A stretch of DNA of 64,000 nucleotides from Amphibalanus amphitrite. Taxonomy: Eukaryota; Arthropoda; Thecostraca; Balanomorpha; Balanidae. The position numbers were made by a program, and so were the translations under genes. The notes beneath the pieces were generated by a model. It saw nothing but the letters and a program-made list of their open reading frames with translations, ran no database searches and was not told where the DNA came from. Where the stretch lies: assembly GCF_019059575.1 (NCBI RefSeq), contig NW_024881785.1, positions 310,001 through 374,000 on the forward strand, in the 5' to 3' direction. Shown piece after piece: positions 1 to 11,400 of the stretch (its first letter is position 1; the number at the start of each line of letters is the position of its first letter).

Positions 1-1672
1 TAGCGACCGCTTCCTATTTGCGACCCACCTCCCTACAGAAAAAAAAAACTGGTAATAGAAATCGGAGGGAAAGCAATGTCAAAGGACTGTCATGCATTGC
101 TTAGCAATCTCAATTCTTTTCCGGTTGTCATGGCCTTTGTTAAGACGTTTTAGCTGAGTTTAAGTAAAAATGGTCATTTTCTTATCCGAACCGTTTGTAT
201 TTGTATCATTTCTGATGAAATGCGATGCACGTTAATGATGCACTTTTTTCGTTATAAATCGACAATCACTTTTCAATTAATCGCAGCCTTTCCGTAGTGA
301 ATCCCTTGACCGTGCAATGCATGGTGGTTAAAAACTTGTCGCAGCCCATATTTCCTGGTTGCGCCCGACATGGTCGCAAATAGCTCAAGAAGGGAAATGA
401 ATGGGAAAAGAGAGAAGAGAAAATTAGGGGTTTCTGAAGCTTGCGATGTGTGGTGGGTGATACCAATTGTCATGGCAGACTGCAGGGGTGCCGAATCCAA
501 CGTGGGCCTCGAATACAATACGGGATAACCTCCAAAAATGTGTTTCGCCTTATTTTCACCTTTGGTGCATAACGTGATCAGCTTCCAACAACATAAACGT
601 GCTGGCTAAATGTTCCTGTTCCAGTGATTATGTGCTTTGCGTATATGTTCATTAAAGTATTTTATTTCGTGTTTTCGAGCGTAACATCTATCGCCATTAT
701 GGGGAAACCCATAGACCTATAACCCGACCCTTCCGGTCGCTAATCGGGACGAGTTGTTTATTGGCGTTTTTTTTCAACGGTTTGTCAAAATGCTTATTAG
801 GTACTAATAAATTTGTGGATATTGGGGCAGAAAATGAATAGATTCTGATAGCAAAAATGAACGATCTCTCCGAAAATCAATCCAGTAATAGAGTGGCACC
901 CATAAAGCGTGAGCAGTACCTAACAGTTCAAATTAAGGGGGTCGCTATTTATAGGCATCTTGCCCAGGGGCGGTCGCAGACTTGGAGTTTGGGGGGGGGG
1001 GCAACTTGGCAAAGGGGCCCCTGCGCTCACCCGGGGGGCCCGGTGCTAGCTTAAAGGGGCCCACGGGCGTAGTGCACGGGTGCAGAAATCTAGGCCATGG
1101 CCGGTGAAGCGGGGGGGGGGGTAGGGGCGGCACCCGAGCGGAGGCTCATTGAGAGCTTTGAGGGTGCACCATGTGGAAAAGGTACCGAAAAGTGCATTTT
1201 GAAGCATTTATGTCAATAATTCACGCAACTGTGAATGGACTACCGCAAAAGTAAAGGCGGCTAACTTTGCCATTTTCTTTGCAAAAAAAAACTTTGCCAT
1301 TTTTTAAGATCATCATGCTAAAACTTTGAACAGTGGGTCATCGGTATCTGTTCACTGTTCAATCACATGTGTTCCGACTTCCGTTTAATCTTTTTTTTTT
1401 ACTTGAGCACAAATGCAAATTTTGAAGACCATTACAGTAGCAAATGCTTCGAAAGACGGATAGCGGGGCAAAATATCTCAAATTTGTCGTGCTGCATGGA
1501 AAGTAGTGTTGCTGAGGAATGGGGATTTTGTTCCAGATTATTGTGGATGCAGAATACATTGTCTGCACTCACTGCAGAATTATTGTTGGTGCAACTACGC
1601 CCACTGTACCCATGGTTCCTACACTTATGGGCCCATCGATAGCGCTTCGGCGATACCTATCGCCTAGAGGCT
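1..1672. other. No gene recognised; intergenic or upstream intron
   Basis: No coding signal, splice-consistent exon or RNA gene is supported here. The stretch is moderately AT-rich with short homopolymers, including G-runs at 991-1001 and 1111-1121. It could be part of the upstream intron of the GPCR gene, because the first GPCR exon in the window (5413) starts in mid-protein. Confidence 0.5.
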
Positions 1673-1674
1673 GC

Positions 1675-3440
1675 AATGGGGCCCTTAGAGTACGGTGTCA
1701 GACCCCCAGAGGCCGGCGTTGGACCCAAAGGTCAGCGAAAGGCCTCAAAGGCCCCAGGTAGGGCCCCAGAGGCTGATGTGGGCCTTCATAAGCAAGTGCG
1801 TGACGCCCAAAGGTAAGGCTTGAGCCCCCCAGAGAACATAATAGGGCCATCAGTGGCCGGTGTAGAGACCTCATAGGCCAGTTTGCGGGCCCCTCAGAGG
1901 CTAGTGTGGGGCTTCAGGTGTCGCTATGAGGCACTTAAAGACCGGCATGGGTCCTCAGAAGCCGGCATCGATCCTTCAGAAGCCAGTACGGGGCCCTCAG
2001 AGGCACATAAGGGCAGTTTCGGTCCCAGAGACAGAAATGGGACCATCAGAGGCCGGTGTGGGTCGTGGGACCTTTAGAGGCTGGTTTGGGCTCTTAAGGG
2101 CCAGTTTAGAGCCCTCAGAGACCAGTACAGGGCCTGCAAAGGGCAGTTTGAGACCACCAGAGACCGAATTGGGCACTCAGAGGCTAATATGGGTCCTTAC
2201 AGGCCAGCATGGAACCCTCAGAGGTTAGGGTGGGGCCCTAAAAGACCGACATGGGCCGGCGTTGGACCCCAGAGGCCAGAAGAGGGTCCTCAAAGGCCAA
2301 GATGGGCCCTCAGACTAGGCCGATGCGGGCCCTTAGAGGCCGGCATCAGGTCTTCAGAAGCCCGTGCGGGGTCCTCAGAGGCTAAGGTGGGTCCTTACAG
2401 GCCAGCACGGGCCCTCAGAGGTCAGTGTGGGGCCCTAAAAGACCGGTATGGGCCGGCGTTGGACTCCAGAGGCCAACAGAAGGCCCTCAAAGGCCAAGAT
2501 GGGCCCGCAGAAGCCGATGCTGACCCTTAGAGGCCGGCATCGGGTCTTCAGAATCCAGTGCGGGGGGCTCTCGGAGGCTAATATGGGCCCTTACAGGCCA
2601 GCATGAGGCCCTCAAAGATCAGAATGGGACCCTAAAAGACTGGCATTGGCCGGCGTTGGACCCCAGAGGCCAGCAGAGGGCCCTCAAAGGCCAAGATGGG
2701 CCTTCAGAGGCCGATGCGGACCCTTAGAGGCCGGCATCGGGTCTTCAGAATCCAGTGTGGGGCCCATAGAGGCTAATGTGTATCCTTACAGGTCAGCATG
2801 GGCCCTCAGAGGTCAGTGTGGGGCCCTAAGAGACCGGCATGGGCCGGCGTTGGACCCCAGAGGCCAGCGGAGGGCCCTCAAAGGCCAAGATGGGCCCTCA
2901 GACGCCGATGCGGGCCCTGAGCGGCCGGCATTGGGTCATCAGAATCCAGTGCGGGGGGCCCTCAGAGGCTAATGTGGGTCCTTACAGTCCAGCATGGGCC
3001 CTTAGAGGTCAGTGTGGGGCCCTAAAAGGCCGGCATGGGCCGGCGTTGGACCCCAGAGACCAGCGGAGGGCCCTCAAAGGCCAAGATGGGCCCCCAGAGG
3101 CCGATGCTGGCTCGAGATCTGGTCTTCAGAATCCAGTGCGGGGCTCTCAGAGGCACTTAAAGGCTAGTCTTGGGACTCGAGAGACAGAAATGAGGCCACC
3201 AGAGGCCGGTGTGAGGCTCTCAGACGCCGGTTGGGCCCCTGAGGCCGGTTTAGGGGCCCTCAAAGGCCAGTGGAGGGCCCTCAGAGGTCAATACGGGTCC
3301 TCAGCGGTCAATGTGGACGCTTGACCGCCACTGAAGGGCCCTCAGAGGTCAGTGTAGGACCCTCAAAGACTGGTATGGGAGCTGCTAATAGCTGGCGTGG
3401 GTTTCTCGAGCCTCGTGACAATCGAATACGGGCCAGGGCC
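1675..3440. repeat. GC-rich minisatellite with a ~196-bp higher-order repeat
   Basis: The stretch is built from degenerate units of roughly 25-30 bp of the form GGGCCCTCAGAGGCCGGTGTG. From about 2254 to 3240 the units form a larger period: the marker GGCCGGCGTTGGA recurs near 2254, 2451, 2648, 2842 and 3038, a spacing of 194-197 bp. Open frames of 100-161 codons cross it in more than one frame and read as low-complexity Gly/Pro/Arg/Ala. They follow from the repeat and are not annotated as genes. Confidence 0.9.
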
Positions 3441-3471
3441 CCATACGGCCATGGGGGCCCATCGGTTGTTT

Positions 3472-3553
3472 GGGGGGGGGGGGGCCAAATGATATGATGG
3501 CCCCCCTGATTTCCCTTTGGGGGGGGGGCATGGCCCTGATGGCCCCCCCCCCC
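3472..3553. repeat. G-run/C-run inverted repeat
   Basis: A G-run at 3472-3484 is followed by CCAAATGATATGATGG and a C-run, then a second G-run near 3519-3528 and a C-run of about 13 at 3541-3553. The G and C tracts can pair. This resembles the hairpin motif at the ends of the TTAA elements elsewhere in the window, but no TTAA terminus was found here. Confidence 0.6.
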
Positions 3554-3565
3554 TGCGACCGCCAC

Positions 3566-4315
3566 TGATCTTGCCCTACCTACCTATCTACTGTTCATTG
3601 TGCAACCAGACAGGCGTTACCGACAGCAACCAAATCGAGTTACTAGACATGCACCTGAACATAGGTATGATCAGGCGTCACCTCACACACCCGCTTTCCA
3701 GCACTACATGGTGCACCGTCTCCCGATTGCACCCAATTCCGGACGTTCCGTGCAATGGGCCCAGTTTACAGTGGGTGGCGAACAGAGCTCACTGCAGAGT
3801 CGCTCGAGGCTCGTATACCGCTGCACTGGCCAGCCGTCCAAGGACGGTCACGGACTGGCAGTGCAGCAGTACAGAGCTGCAGACGGCAGCAATCGTCTCC
3901 ACAGACCGACAATTGAATGAATGGACGAGAGCACAGGCAGCGATAATATCAGATATCTACGGATTGATAGCTTGTAGGTATACGTCGTTCCCCAAAATCT
4001 GCATCGCATCACGCATCACATACATATCGTACTGCCCGTCCAAGGTGTCATATTTGTCCTGTGTTTTCGAAGCGTCTAGCACATAAAGCCGGCTGGTTTT
4101 GTGGGCTGTGGCGCGGCCGAGCGGGTGCCGGTCTCAGTGTAATGTCACGCTCCCCTGCCCCCGTTGTTGGCTAAATTGCGACGGCGCTGCAGCTGCTGAC
4201 ACCAATAGCTGAGCACTGCACCAGGGGTTGAATGGTGCAGCTGCCAGCTCCAGAGTCAAGGGCAGCAGCTGTCAGCACTAGGGGCTGATATACTGCACTG
4301 CTGCAGGCGGGCAGC
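3566..4315. other. Nothing recognised
   Basis: Unique-looking sequence. A long open frame crosses 3517-4086, but its translation matches no family I know, has no splice-supported ends, and overlaps a second equally open frame. I see no gene here. Confidence 0.5.
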
Positions 4316-4645
4316 TGTCGGTATCAGCAGGAGCTGCTGCTGCTGTTATCAGGGCTGGGTGCTGCAGCTGCCGGTATCAGCAGGGACTGCTGCTGCTGCT
4401 GTTATCAGGGCTGGGTGCTGCAGCTGCCGGTACCAACAGGAGCTGCTGCTGTTATCAGGGCTGGGTGCTGCAGTTGCCGGAACCAGCTGGGACTGCTGCT
4501 GCCGCTATCAGGGCTGGGTGCTGCAGCTGCCGGTACCAGCAGAGACTGCTGCTGCTGCTATCAGGGCTGGGTGTTGCAGCTGCCGGTACCAACAGGAGCT
4601 GCTGCTGTTATCAGGGCTGGGTGTTGCAGCTGCCGACTCGAACTA
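4316..4645. repeat. ~53-bp minisatellite, six units
   Basis: The marker GGCTGGGTG recurs at about 4353, 4409, 4459, 4512, 4565 and 4615, giving units of 50-56 bp that contain TATCAGGGCTGGGTG, CTGCAGCTGCCGG and a GCTGCTGCT tract. Unit length varies by GCT triplets (50, 53, 56), so the variants stay in one frame. This keeps Leu/Cys/Ala-rich frames open in all three + frames. Confidence 0.9.
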
Positions 4646-4959
4646 TGCCCCAGGAGCTAGGAGAATGGAATGTGTAAGTGGCGCCGTAGAACGTCCGATG
4701 GGCACACAAAAGCCTCCCCTTCTTAGCCACCTCGTTGCTCGCGTGGGTATGAACTCCAACAACCACTGAGGAACACTTGCTCCCAGCTGCGGCGCAATCA
4801 CCGCTTATTTTAGAAGAGTTTGTTCTCTGCGAGGGATACCGATAATGGACGTGACTTATTCAGTTGAGTGAAATCCCGTGGCTCGATACAGTCTCAAGTT
4901 ATAGGCGGAGGATCTAGAAAGGGAACGCCAATGGCATTTGCAACATGCATATTTTTTAT

Positions 4960-5283
4960 TATAAATTTAGCTCGAATGTTTGAATGAACGGATTGACAGA
5001 GCCGGAGCCCACGCTAAGCAGAGCTTGTTGCGCAGACCCCGACCCCTACCGTCCGATCGCGCAATTCCGGGTAACGGGAGAATTTAGATGCCAAAGTTTA
5101 ACGTGCCCTTCAAAGCCGGACACGGCCTGTCCCACTCAACTGACTTCAACTGGCTGCGGCTGCTCCCAGCAACCGCAGACCATCCCCGTCAGGAGTCACA
5201 AATATCGAGCGCCGGGGCGTCTCGAATCCGGGCTCTCACTACCAGGAGTCCGGTGCTCTACCAACTGAGCGACGGGACATATT
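4960..5283 (-). repeat. tRNA-derived SINE candidate
   Basis: Read on the minus strand from about 5280, the sequence begins GTCCCGTCGCTCAGTTGGT followed by AGAGC. This is a good tRNA acceptor/D-arm with a pol III A-box. About 45 bases later comes GGATTCGAGAC, which resembles a B-box. The anticodon arm (CCGGACTCCTGG) and the 3' acceptor stem do not fold as in a working tRNA, and a non-tRNA body of about 200 bp follows towards 4960. I infer a SINE with a tRNA head. The 3' boundary is uncertain. Confidence 0.5.
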
Positions 5284-5412
5284 GATGTACAGAGTTCCTA
5301 ATCGTACTTGTATACACATTCTCCGAGGTACGCAGCTCTTACCTGATGGTAAAGGAACCGCTCGTCATTTACGGTGAATGTCAATACCTAAATATAAGCG
5401 GTTCTGTTGCAG

Positions 5413-5491
5413 GTCTGATGCTGTATTACTCATTTATCGCCGCGCTGTTCTGGCTGAACGTCATGAGTTTCGACATTTGGTGGACGTTCGC
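5413..5491 (+). CDS. GPCR exon: TM3
   Basis: The acceptor follows TTGCAG and the donor is GTGAGT at 5492. The 79-bp exon encodes a hydrophobic helix followed by the WLNVMSFDIWWTF motif. It starts with the last two bases of a split codon, so an upstream exon exists. Confidence 0.88.
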
Positions 5492-8400
5492 GTGAGTACT
5501 CATCAGCTGCAGACACACATCATATACCTGCATTATCAGTAACTGGTACACATTGACTCACATTATACGAGGGCACACCAGCTACGCACCAATACACGCA
5601 TCCAACTCACATTTCCGCACTTATACATACATACATCCAACATAAGATCATCAATGCACACACAGGTTAGGCATATTTAACGTTCGATGCCCAAACCTTT
5701 TTTATCGTTCCGGGTAGCCTTTCGCTAATATTTCGTCTCGGACTCTCGAACAAAATAAAGTGGAGCCAAAATACTATAGGAACAACGCAAGAGTGATCAA
5801 CTATCCATTTAACAGATCGACTCGGTCAGGGCAACATTAAAGCTGCAATGCACTGCTATAATTACGTACTTCTAGTTATTCAGTAACTCCTGCAATGATA
5901 GCGCAAAACGATGCTGGGGAATGTGGTAGGAACGTTGACTCTTGACATTTGATAATGAAACCAACCGTCTGTTTGTTGAACGATAAACCCCTTTTTGTTT
6001 ATAGCTGGAGCTGGCATGTTCCAGGATAAATAATAAACATGCACTGCATGTGACCGTACCAGGCGAGTAGCCGCCAGACATGCAGAGCAGGTGGCGTGCT
6101 CCCAACCAGCTGACAATCTGGGTGCAGTTGGTGTGTGCTTACTGCTCAGGATGATTTGCTAACCCTCGCGGGCCCGGGGGGGGCGTTTTTCGCCCCCCCC
6201 CCCCTGGCGAATATTTGCGATAGCTCCCGAACGCTTAGGGATAGGAAAGCGAAACTTTTAGTACCTTTTCTCCCATCAATTTGACATCTTCTGAAGCAAA
6301 AAATTTGGACCTAGCCCCCTTGATGACGTCACAAGGTCCATTTTTCTAGACCTCTGCACGGCAAACTTCGGCGTCACAGACTCAAACTTCAAATAGCTGC
6401 TAAAAACAGAGTTTTGGAGATAAAGACAAATTACGAGCACGGCTGTGTAGCGTTTGACATAGAGAAAAATAGAAAAATAGTTTTGATGACCTGAGGTCAG
6501 AGGTCAGGTCGACGACCCCGAAATGTGGTTTTAGTTTTTCGCAAATAACTTCGACAAAAATGGTCCTAGAGCTTCGGCAGTGGTACCATCGCATTCGCCT
6601 TGTCAAACCGCGTCGAATGATATATATTTTGTTCGGAAAGGTCAAGTTTTATGTTGACCTCATGTGACCTCGAATGACCTCTGGTTGACCTTGACACATG
6701 AAAGGTCGTTTCTGATGGATTTGTACCCGCTGATCACGAATCTGGCATCTATTTTCCTCTAAGCCTTCATTTAGAGCTTACGGATGGCAAAATTGTCTTA
6801 CTTATTATTACTAACTTGAATTAGTGAAATAGCCTCTAGCAGGGATACTCTTCAGTGACCTTGACCTTTGAGCAGCCTTGTATCGTAAGATGAACCACAA
6901 ATAGGGAACTGATAAGCCTCAAAACATTTCAAAACATCTTGGAAGTTAGCACGCAAGATGTGCGAAAAAGTGCCAAGTTTGAGGTCAATTTTGAGCGTGA
7001 CCTTGACCTTGATCTTTGATTTTGAGCACATTTTCGAAATCCTCAGATGCTCTTCTTTCGTTTGACACCCAATTTTGCCGGTTTGATGCAGCCTGCCGTC
7101 CTCTAGAAGGCTTACTTTGAGATCACTACACATGTGCCGGTTTTTGCCTTTGACCTTGACCTCTGACCTTGAAAATTGACCCGAGGTGAAAAATTTTAGG
7201 TGCTTTAGAATCGTCTCGTAAGGACCTTTCGTTTTGGTATAGCTTTTGTTTCCGTAGCTCCCTTATTTACGGAGTTAGACAGGGGGGGGGGCGAAAAACG
7301 CCCCCCCCCCCGGGCTGCGGTGGTTGGGATTACCCCCCGGGCCCGGCCGGGTTAAAGTTTAAACATTGACATATGTTAATAAGTCATAAGCATCTGTATT
7401 TTTCTTTAAAGTAATTATGATCCATTTATATCATTCGATTCAAGCCTCCTTCGTGGTTTTGCGTGGTCAACCAAAGCGTTGAATAACGTTAAACGAATTA
7501 ATGTGGAATTAATGAAGTCTATTCGTGCCCACCGCAGTTTCTTAGGCACACATTGCTTTCCTTGCATGCTGCCTACGTGCATACGAAATGAAGCACGATG
7601 AAAATCCTGGCGATCCCCAACAGCTCACGTTAGTATTCGTGTGTCTGTCTTAAGCATCCCGCGATCATTGGCTTACTCTGCCGAGTGATTTAAAACGTAT
7701 GTAATTATAATATACACTCTCAGATCCTTTGGAGCATAATTGAAGGCGACGTGCGAGCCTGGATTCATGCAGAGGAGTGAGCCCCGCCTTGTTAAGCGGC
7801 TGTCGCCTCCGCTCGTGGCCTAATAGTCCTTTACTCCTCAGAGCACTCATACTCAGAGTTCGTTTCGCATGGGCACGCGAGCCGAGCGTGCAAATGCCAC
7901 GCCGCTTCCTTTGCGAGCCGCTTAGTGAACTCTTATGCACATTGCATATATAGCTGTGGGCGGATTTTGATGTCTTTTTTATGTCTTTTTTTAATAAACT
8001 AACGCAGACATGCTATGATTTTGTCCTTATTACCTTCAATATGAAATAGGCGGGCGCATGACGCAAATTTTATTTTTGAAGGCAGGAGCACGAAGAAACG
8101 GAGCGACAAATGTTGAGTATCCATGACAGGTTGGATGATGATGTAAATAATAAACCAAATTATCTCATTTGCACAGTGATCAAGGTTCCATGAACCGAAA
8201 GCTTTGTGTGTCTTTTTGAATATATTTGAATGCATTTGTAATAATTTGGTTTATTATTTACATCATCATCCAAACGGAGCGACGTCTCAAAGGTAATGTT
8301 CCAAATGAGGCATTCTACTCTGTAGAAATCTCGTTTTTGGGGTTAGGAGCCTTTCAAGTTAGACCCCTATTTTTTGTGTGTGCAAAAACATGCTACGGAA

Positions 8401-11400
8401 TATTTACATATGTAGGCATAAAGGTTATTATAGCACAGGGGCGAATAACACATGACACAATAGTCAAGGGCAAATACAAGCAAACTCACATGGACACATG
8501 GAACATACTATCACATCGCCCCACGTGGTTTTAGGAAATGTTCATTGGATCTGCATGGGTCTGTTAGAAATTATTTGTAATAACTTCTATTAGGTATGTA
8601 ACTTATTAGTTTGCATGTTTATTGATGCATGTAGAAATGCGAATGTTATGATGCATGCACTTTGCTTCTGTTCGCGAGTTGAGGTTACAACCCGTTGGTC
8701 GAATGGTGCTGTCAGATATACCTACTGCTAATGGTGCCCCCCCCCCCCCTAGCCTGCCAATGAACATTAGAGCATGTTAAGTTGCTGCCGCTACCCTGAC
8801 CTGTGAATGCTGCCCCCACTCCCCTCACCCTGGTGTAGCTCCGACTGACCGTCCGGACCGTCCGGCCGGACCGTCCGGCTGCCGTCCGGCCGGACCGTCC
8901 GGTGACCGCCTCATCCCGCAGCAGCCCGCTGGTTTTCAGACACCTGCGCACCCAGTCGCCGTCGCAGCGCTCGCTGAGGAACCGCTTCATCCGACACTCG
9001 CTGTACGCGTGGGGCGTACCGCTGCTGATGACCTGCCTGCTGGCCTTCTTCAACTATGTGCCCTACGACGTCATCCCGAAGGGCGCCATCCTGCGACCCG
9101 ACCTCGGAGAGCGCAAGTGTTTCCTCTCGGGTGAGTTCACCGTGGAGTTAGGTCACCAGGGGGCTGCGGGAATCAGGGCAACATTCACTGTGGATTTAAG
9201 TTATTCTATCATTAACTTCTGCAGTAACGATTATATGTTTCTTCAGGTAAATTTTTATCGTATCTTATATTTGCTAATCAATTTCATGAACATTGACCTT
9301 AGAAATACCTGTTTTTTCTTAATTGTTACAGAGAATAAAAACATGTAGGAACAATTAATTATAAATGCATCGTACGCAGCAAACGCTGAAACTAAAAGTC
9401 AAAGCTTCAAGAAGTGGATTCGTATGCAATCGAATCTTAAAAATGCTTATTTTTTAGTATTAGCTTCGAAACACAGAGTTTCATAAAAGACTCATGCGCC
9501 CACCACGCTGTTCAGATCCTGTGGTCATCGCCATGAGTGGTCAGAATGAGCTGACCTATGAGGGAACTCCCGTGGGGAGTGCCACCCGTCACGCACCCTC
9601 GTCATGCTCCGGTATGCCGGCTGCGTTTCTACCACAATCTCTCCGTTCGATGGCGACGGATGCGTTTCCTGTCTCTCCGTCTGCAGTGCGCCGTGCAGGC
9701 TGGCAGAGTTTCCGGCGCGGCGGTAGCAGGACCAGCACCGCTCTGACGTCCATCAGGACAGACTAGATGGCTGCGGCCGAGATGTGGCGTTGTGACCGAC
9801 ACTCCGGTATCGGAGCCTTTTCCGGTCGGTGGCGTGCCTCGGTGCGCCTCTGGGTCCGACTCAGACTCTGGGCCTTATAGTCTCCGCAGGGGCGGATCCA
9901 GCGACGCCAGACAGGAGGGCATGCCAGACAACCATGCTTATAGACATCTGTAGGGGAGAGTGGGGCAAAGCGGCCACCCTAACGCTTCTCACGATGCCAA
10001 CGCTTGATTTTTAAACTTGGAAAGATCCTTTCTATACCAATGTCGTACTGACTTAAAAGTCACCGTCCAGCACAAGAAGAAGATCTATTCTGCTCTCCTC
10101 TACACCTTCCAGCCAACTAAACTCACAATCCCCCTCCTGGCACATCCACAGCTCGCAGACACACATCTCACATCATCACCAACCAATCGCGCTGTCATAC
10201 GTCATATATCTCACATCATAACCAGCCAATCATGCTCCCATACGTCATGCCCGGCCCAGCTACTTGCAGGGTGTAACTCGGCCCTGCCGGCATCAGATGC
10301 CGGCGGCTATGACCAACGCTGGGTCACCGGTTCACAGCTCGACGCTGAAGCTGACTCACACTTATACGGCTCACATTCATCCTTGCGTCACGCTACATCA
10401 CCCCCTGGTTCTGAAGAACCACATTACTCTACATGTTACATGTCATTCAATCAACGCATCAACTACATCCTCTGGCACACCATCGCCATATCTTTCCGGC
10501 TCTCTTCGAACACGCGTACCACGCCGCAGCGTCGCAGGCACGAACGTTTCACTCTCGTCTGCAGACACATCGGACCCGGTCGGTGGATCGGGGTCCGGGG
10601 ACTGAGCAACGCTGGGCGGCCGCGTGTCCGACTCCGTCACATCACTCGGAGCTGGCGACACACACACGCCATCACACTCGCTGTCATCAGACCACTCCAC
10701 CGTTGGCGCTCGCAGAGCCCCTGGCCTCGGACATTCAGGGACGGTCAACCGATGTCGGAGGTTTCGCACATGTCGTGGGACATTATCGACTTCGATTGTC
10801 TGGGCCGAAACGACGCCTGTCACAATACCCTCGTCTGACTTTACAAAACATCGGTCGCCCCGCCGCCGAACCCACACCTTGTCCCCTACCTGGTATACAC
10901 CGGGTTTCTTCAGCGGCAGGGCGTCACCAGGCTCGTCTGAGGTTCTGCGGGGCGTCACGTCAACGTCTCGGCCAGGGTGTCGAAGCACCCCGTTGATTGG
11001 AGCTGTGGCCGGGTCACTGCCATCCTTCGGTGTCACGTTGTACCGATGGACTGCTTCAGCAACGGAGCAGGACTGCCGGGCCACCATCACTTTGATGGTA
11101 CGATGATGGCGCTCGACGATGCCGTTCCCGCCGGGCTCGTAGGCAGCGCGGAACCGGATGGATACGTCCCAGCGAGCCGCGAACGCTAACATGACCCGGC
11201 CACGGAACTCTGTCGCATTGTCCGTGAGTATTTCCGCCGGGGCTCCACGCTCTAGAAACACGTTCTCCAGCTCACTCACAATCTCCAGAGCTCCTGCCCG
11301 GCGAAGCCGTCGCCATATGGCGTACCTCGACGGCCCGCAGTCCACCAGCGTCAGGTATGGGTGGCCGTGCACGTGGGTGACATCCATGGCCAGGCGATCC

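Noticed and set aside
2189..3324. Long Gly/Pro/Arg-rich open frames resembling collagen
   Set aside because: They come from the minisatellite, occur in more than one frame, and have no G-x-y register or splice support.
4316..4645. CRISPR-like array
   Set aside because: Units are contiguous without unique spacers and the genome is eukaryotic; it is a minisatellite.
5200..5280. A functional tRNA gene on the minus strand
   Set aside because: D-arm and A-box are good, but the anticodon arm and 3' acceptor do not pair; a SINE head explains it better.
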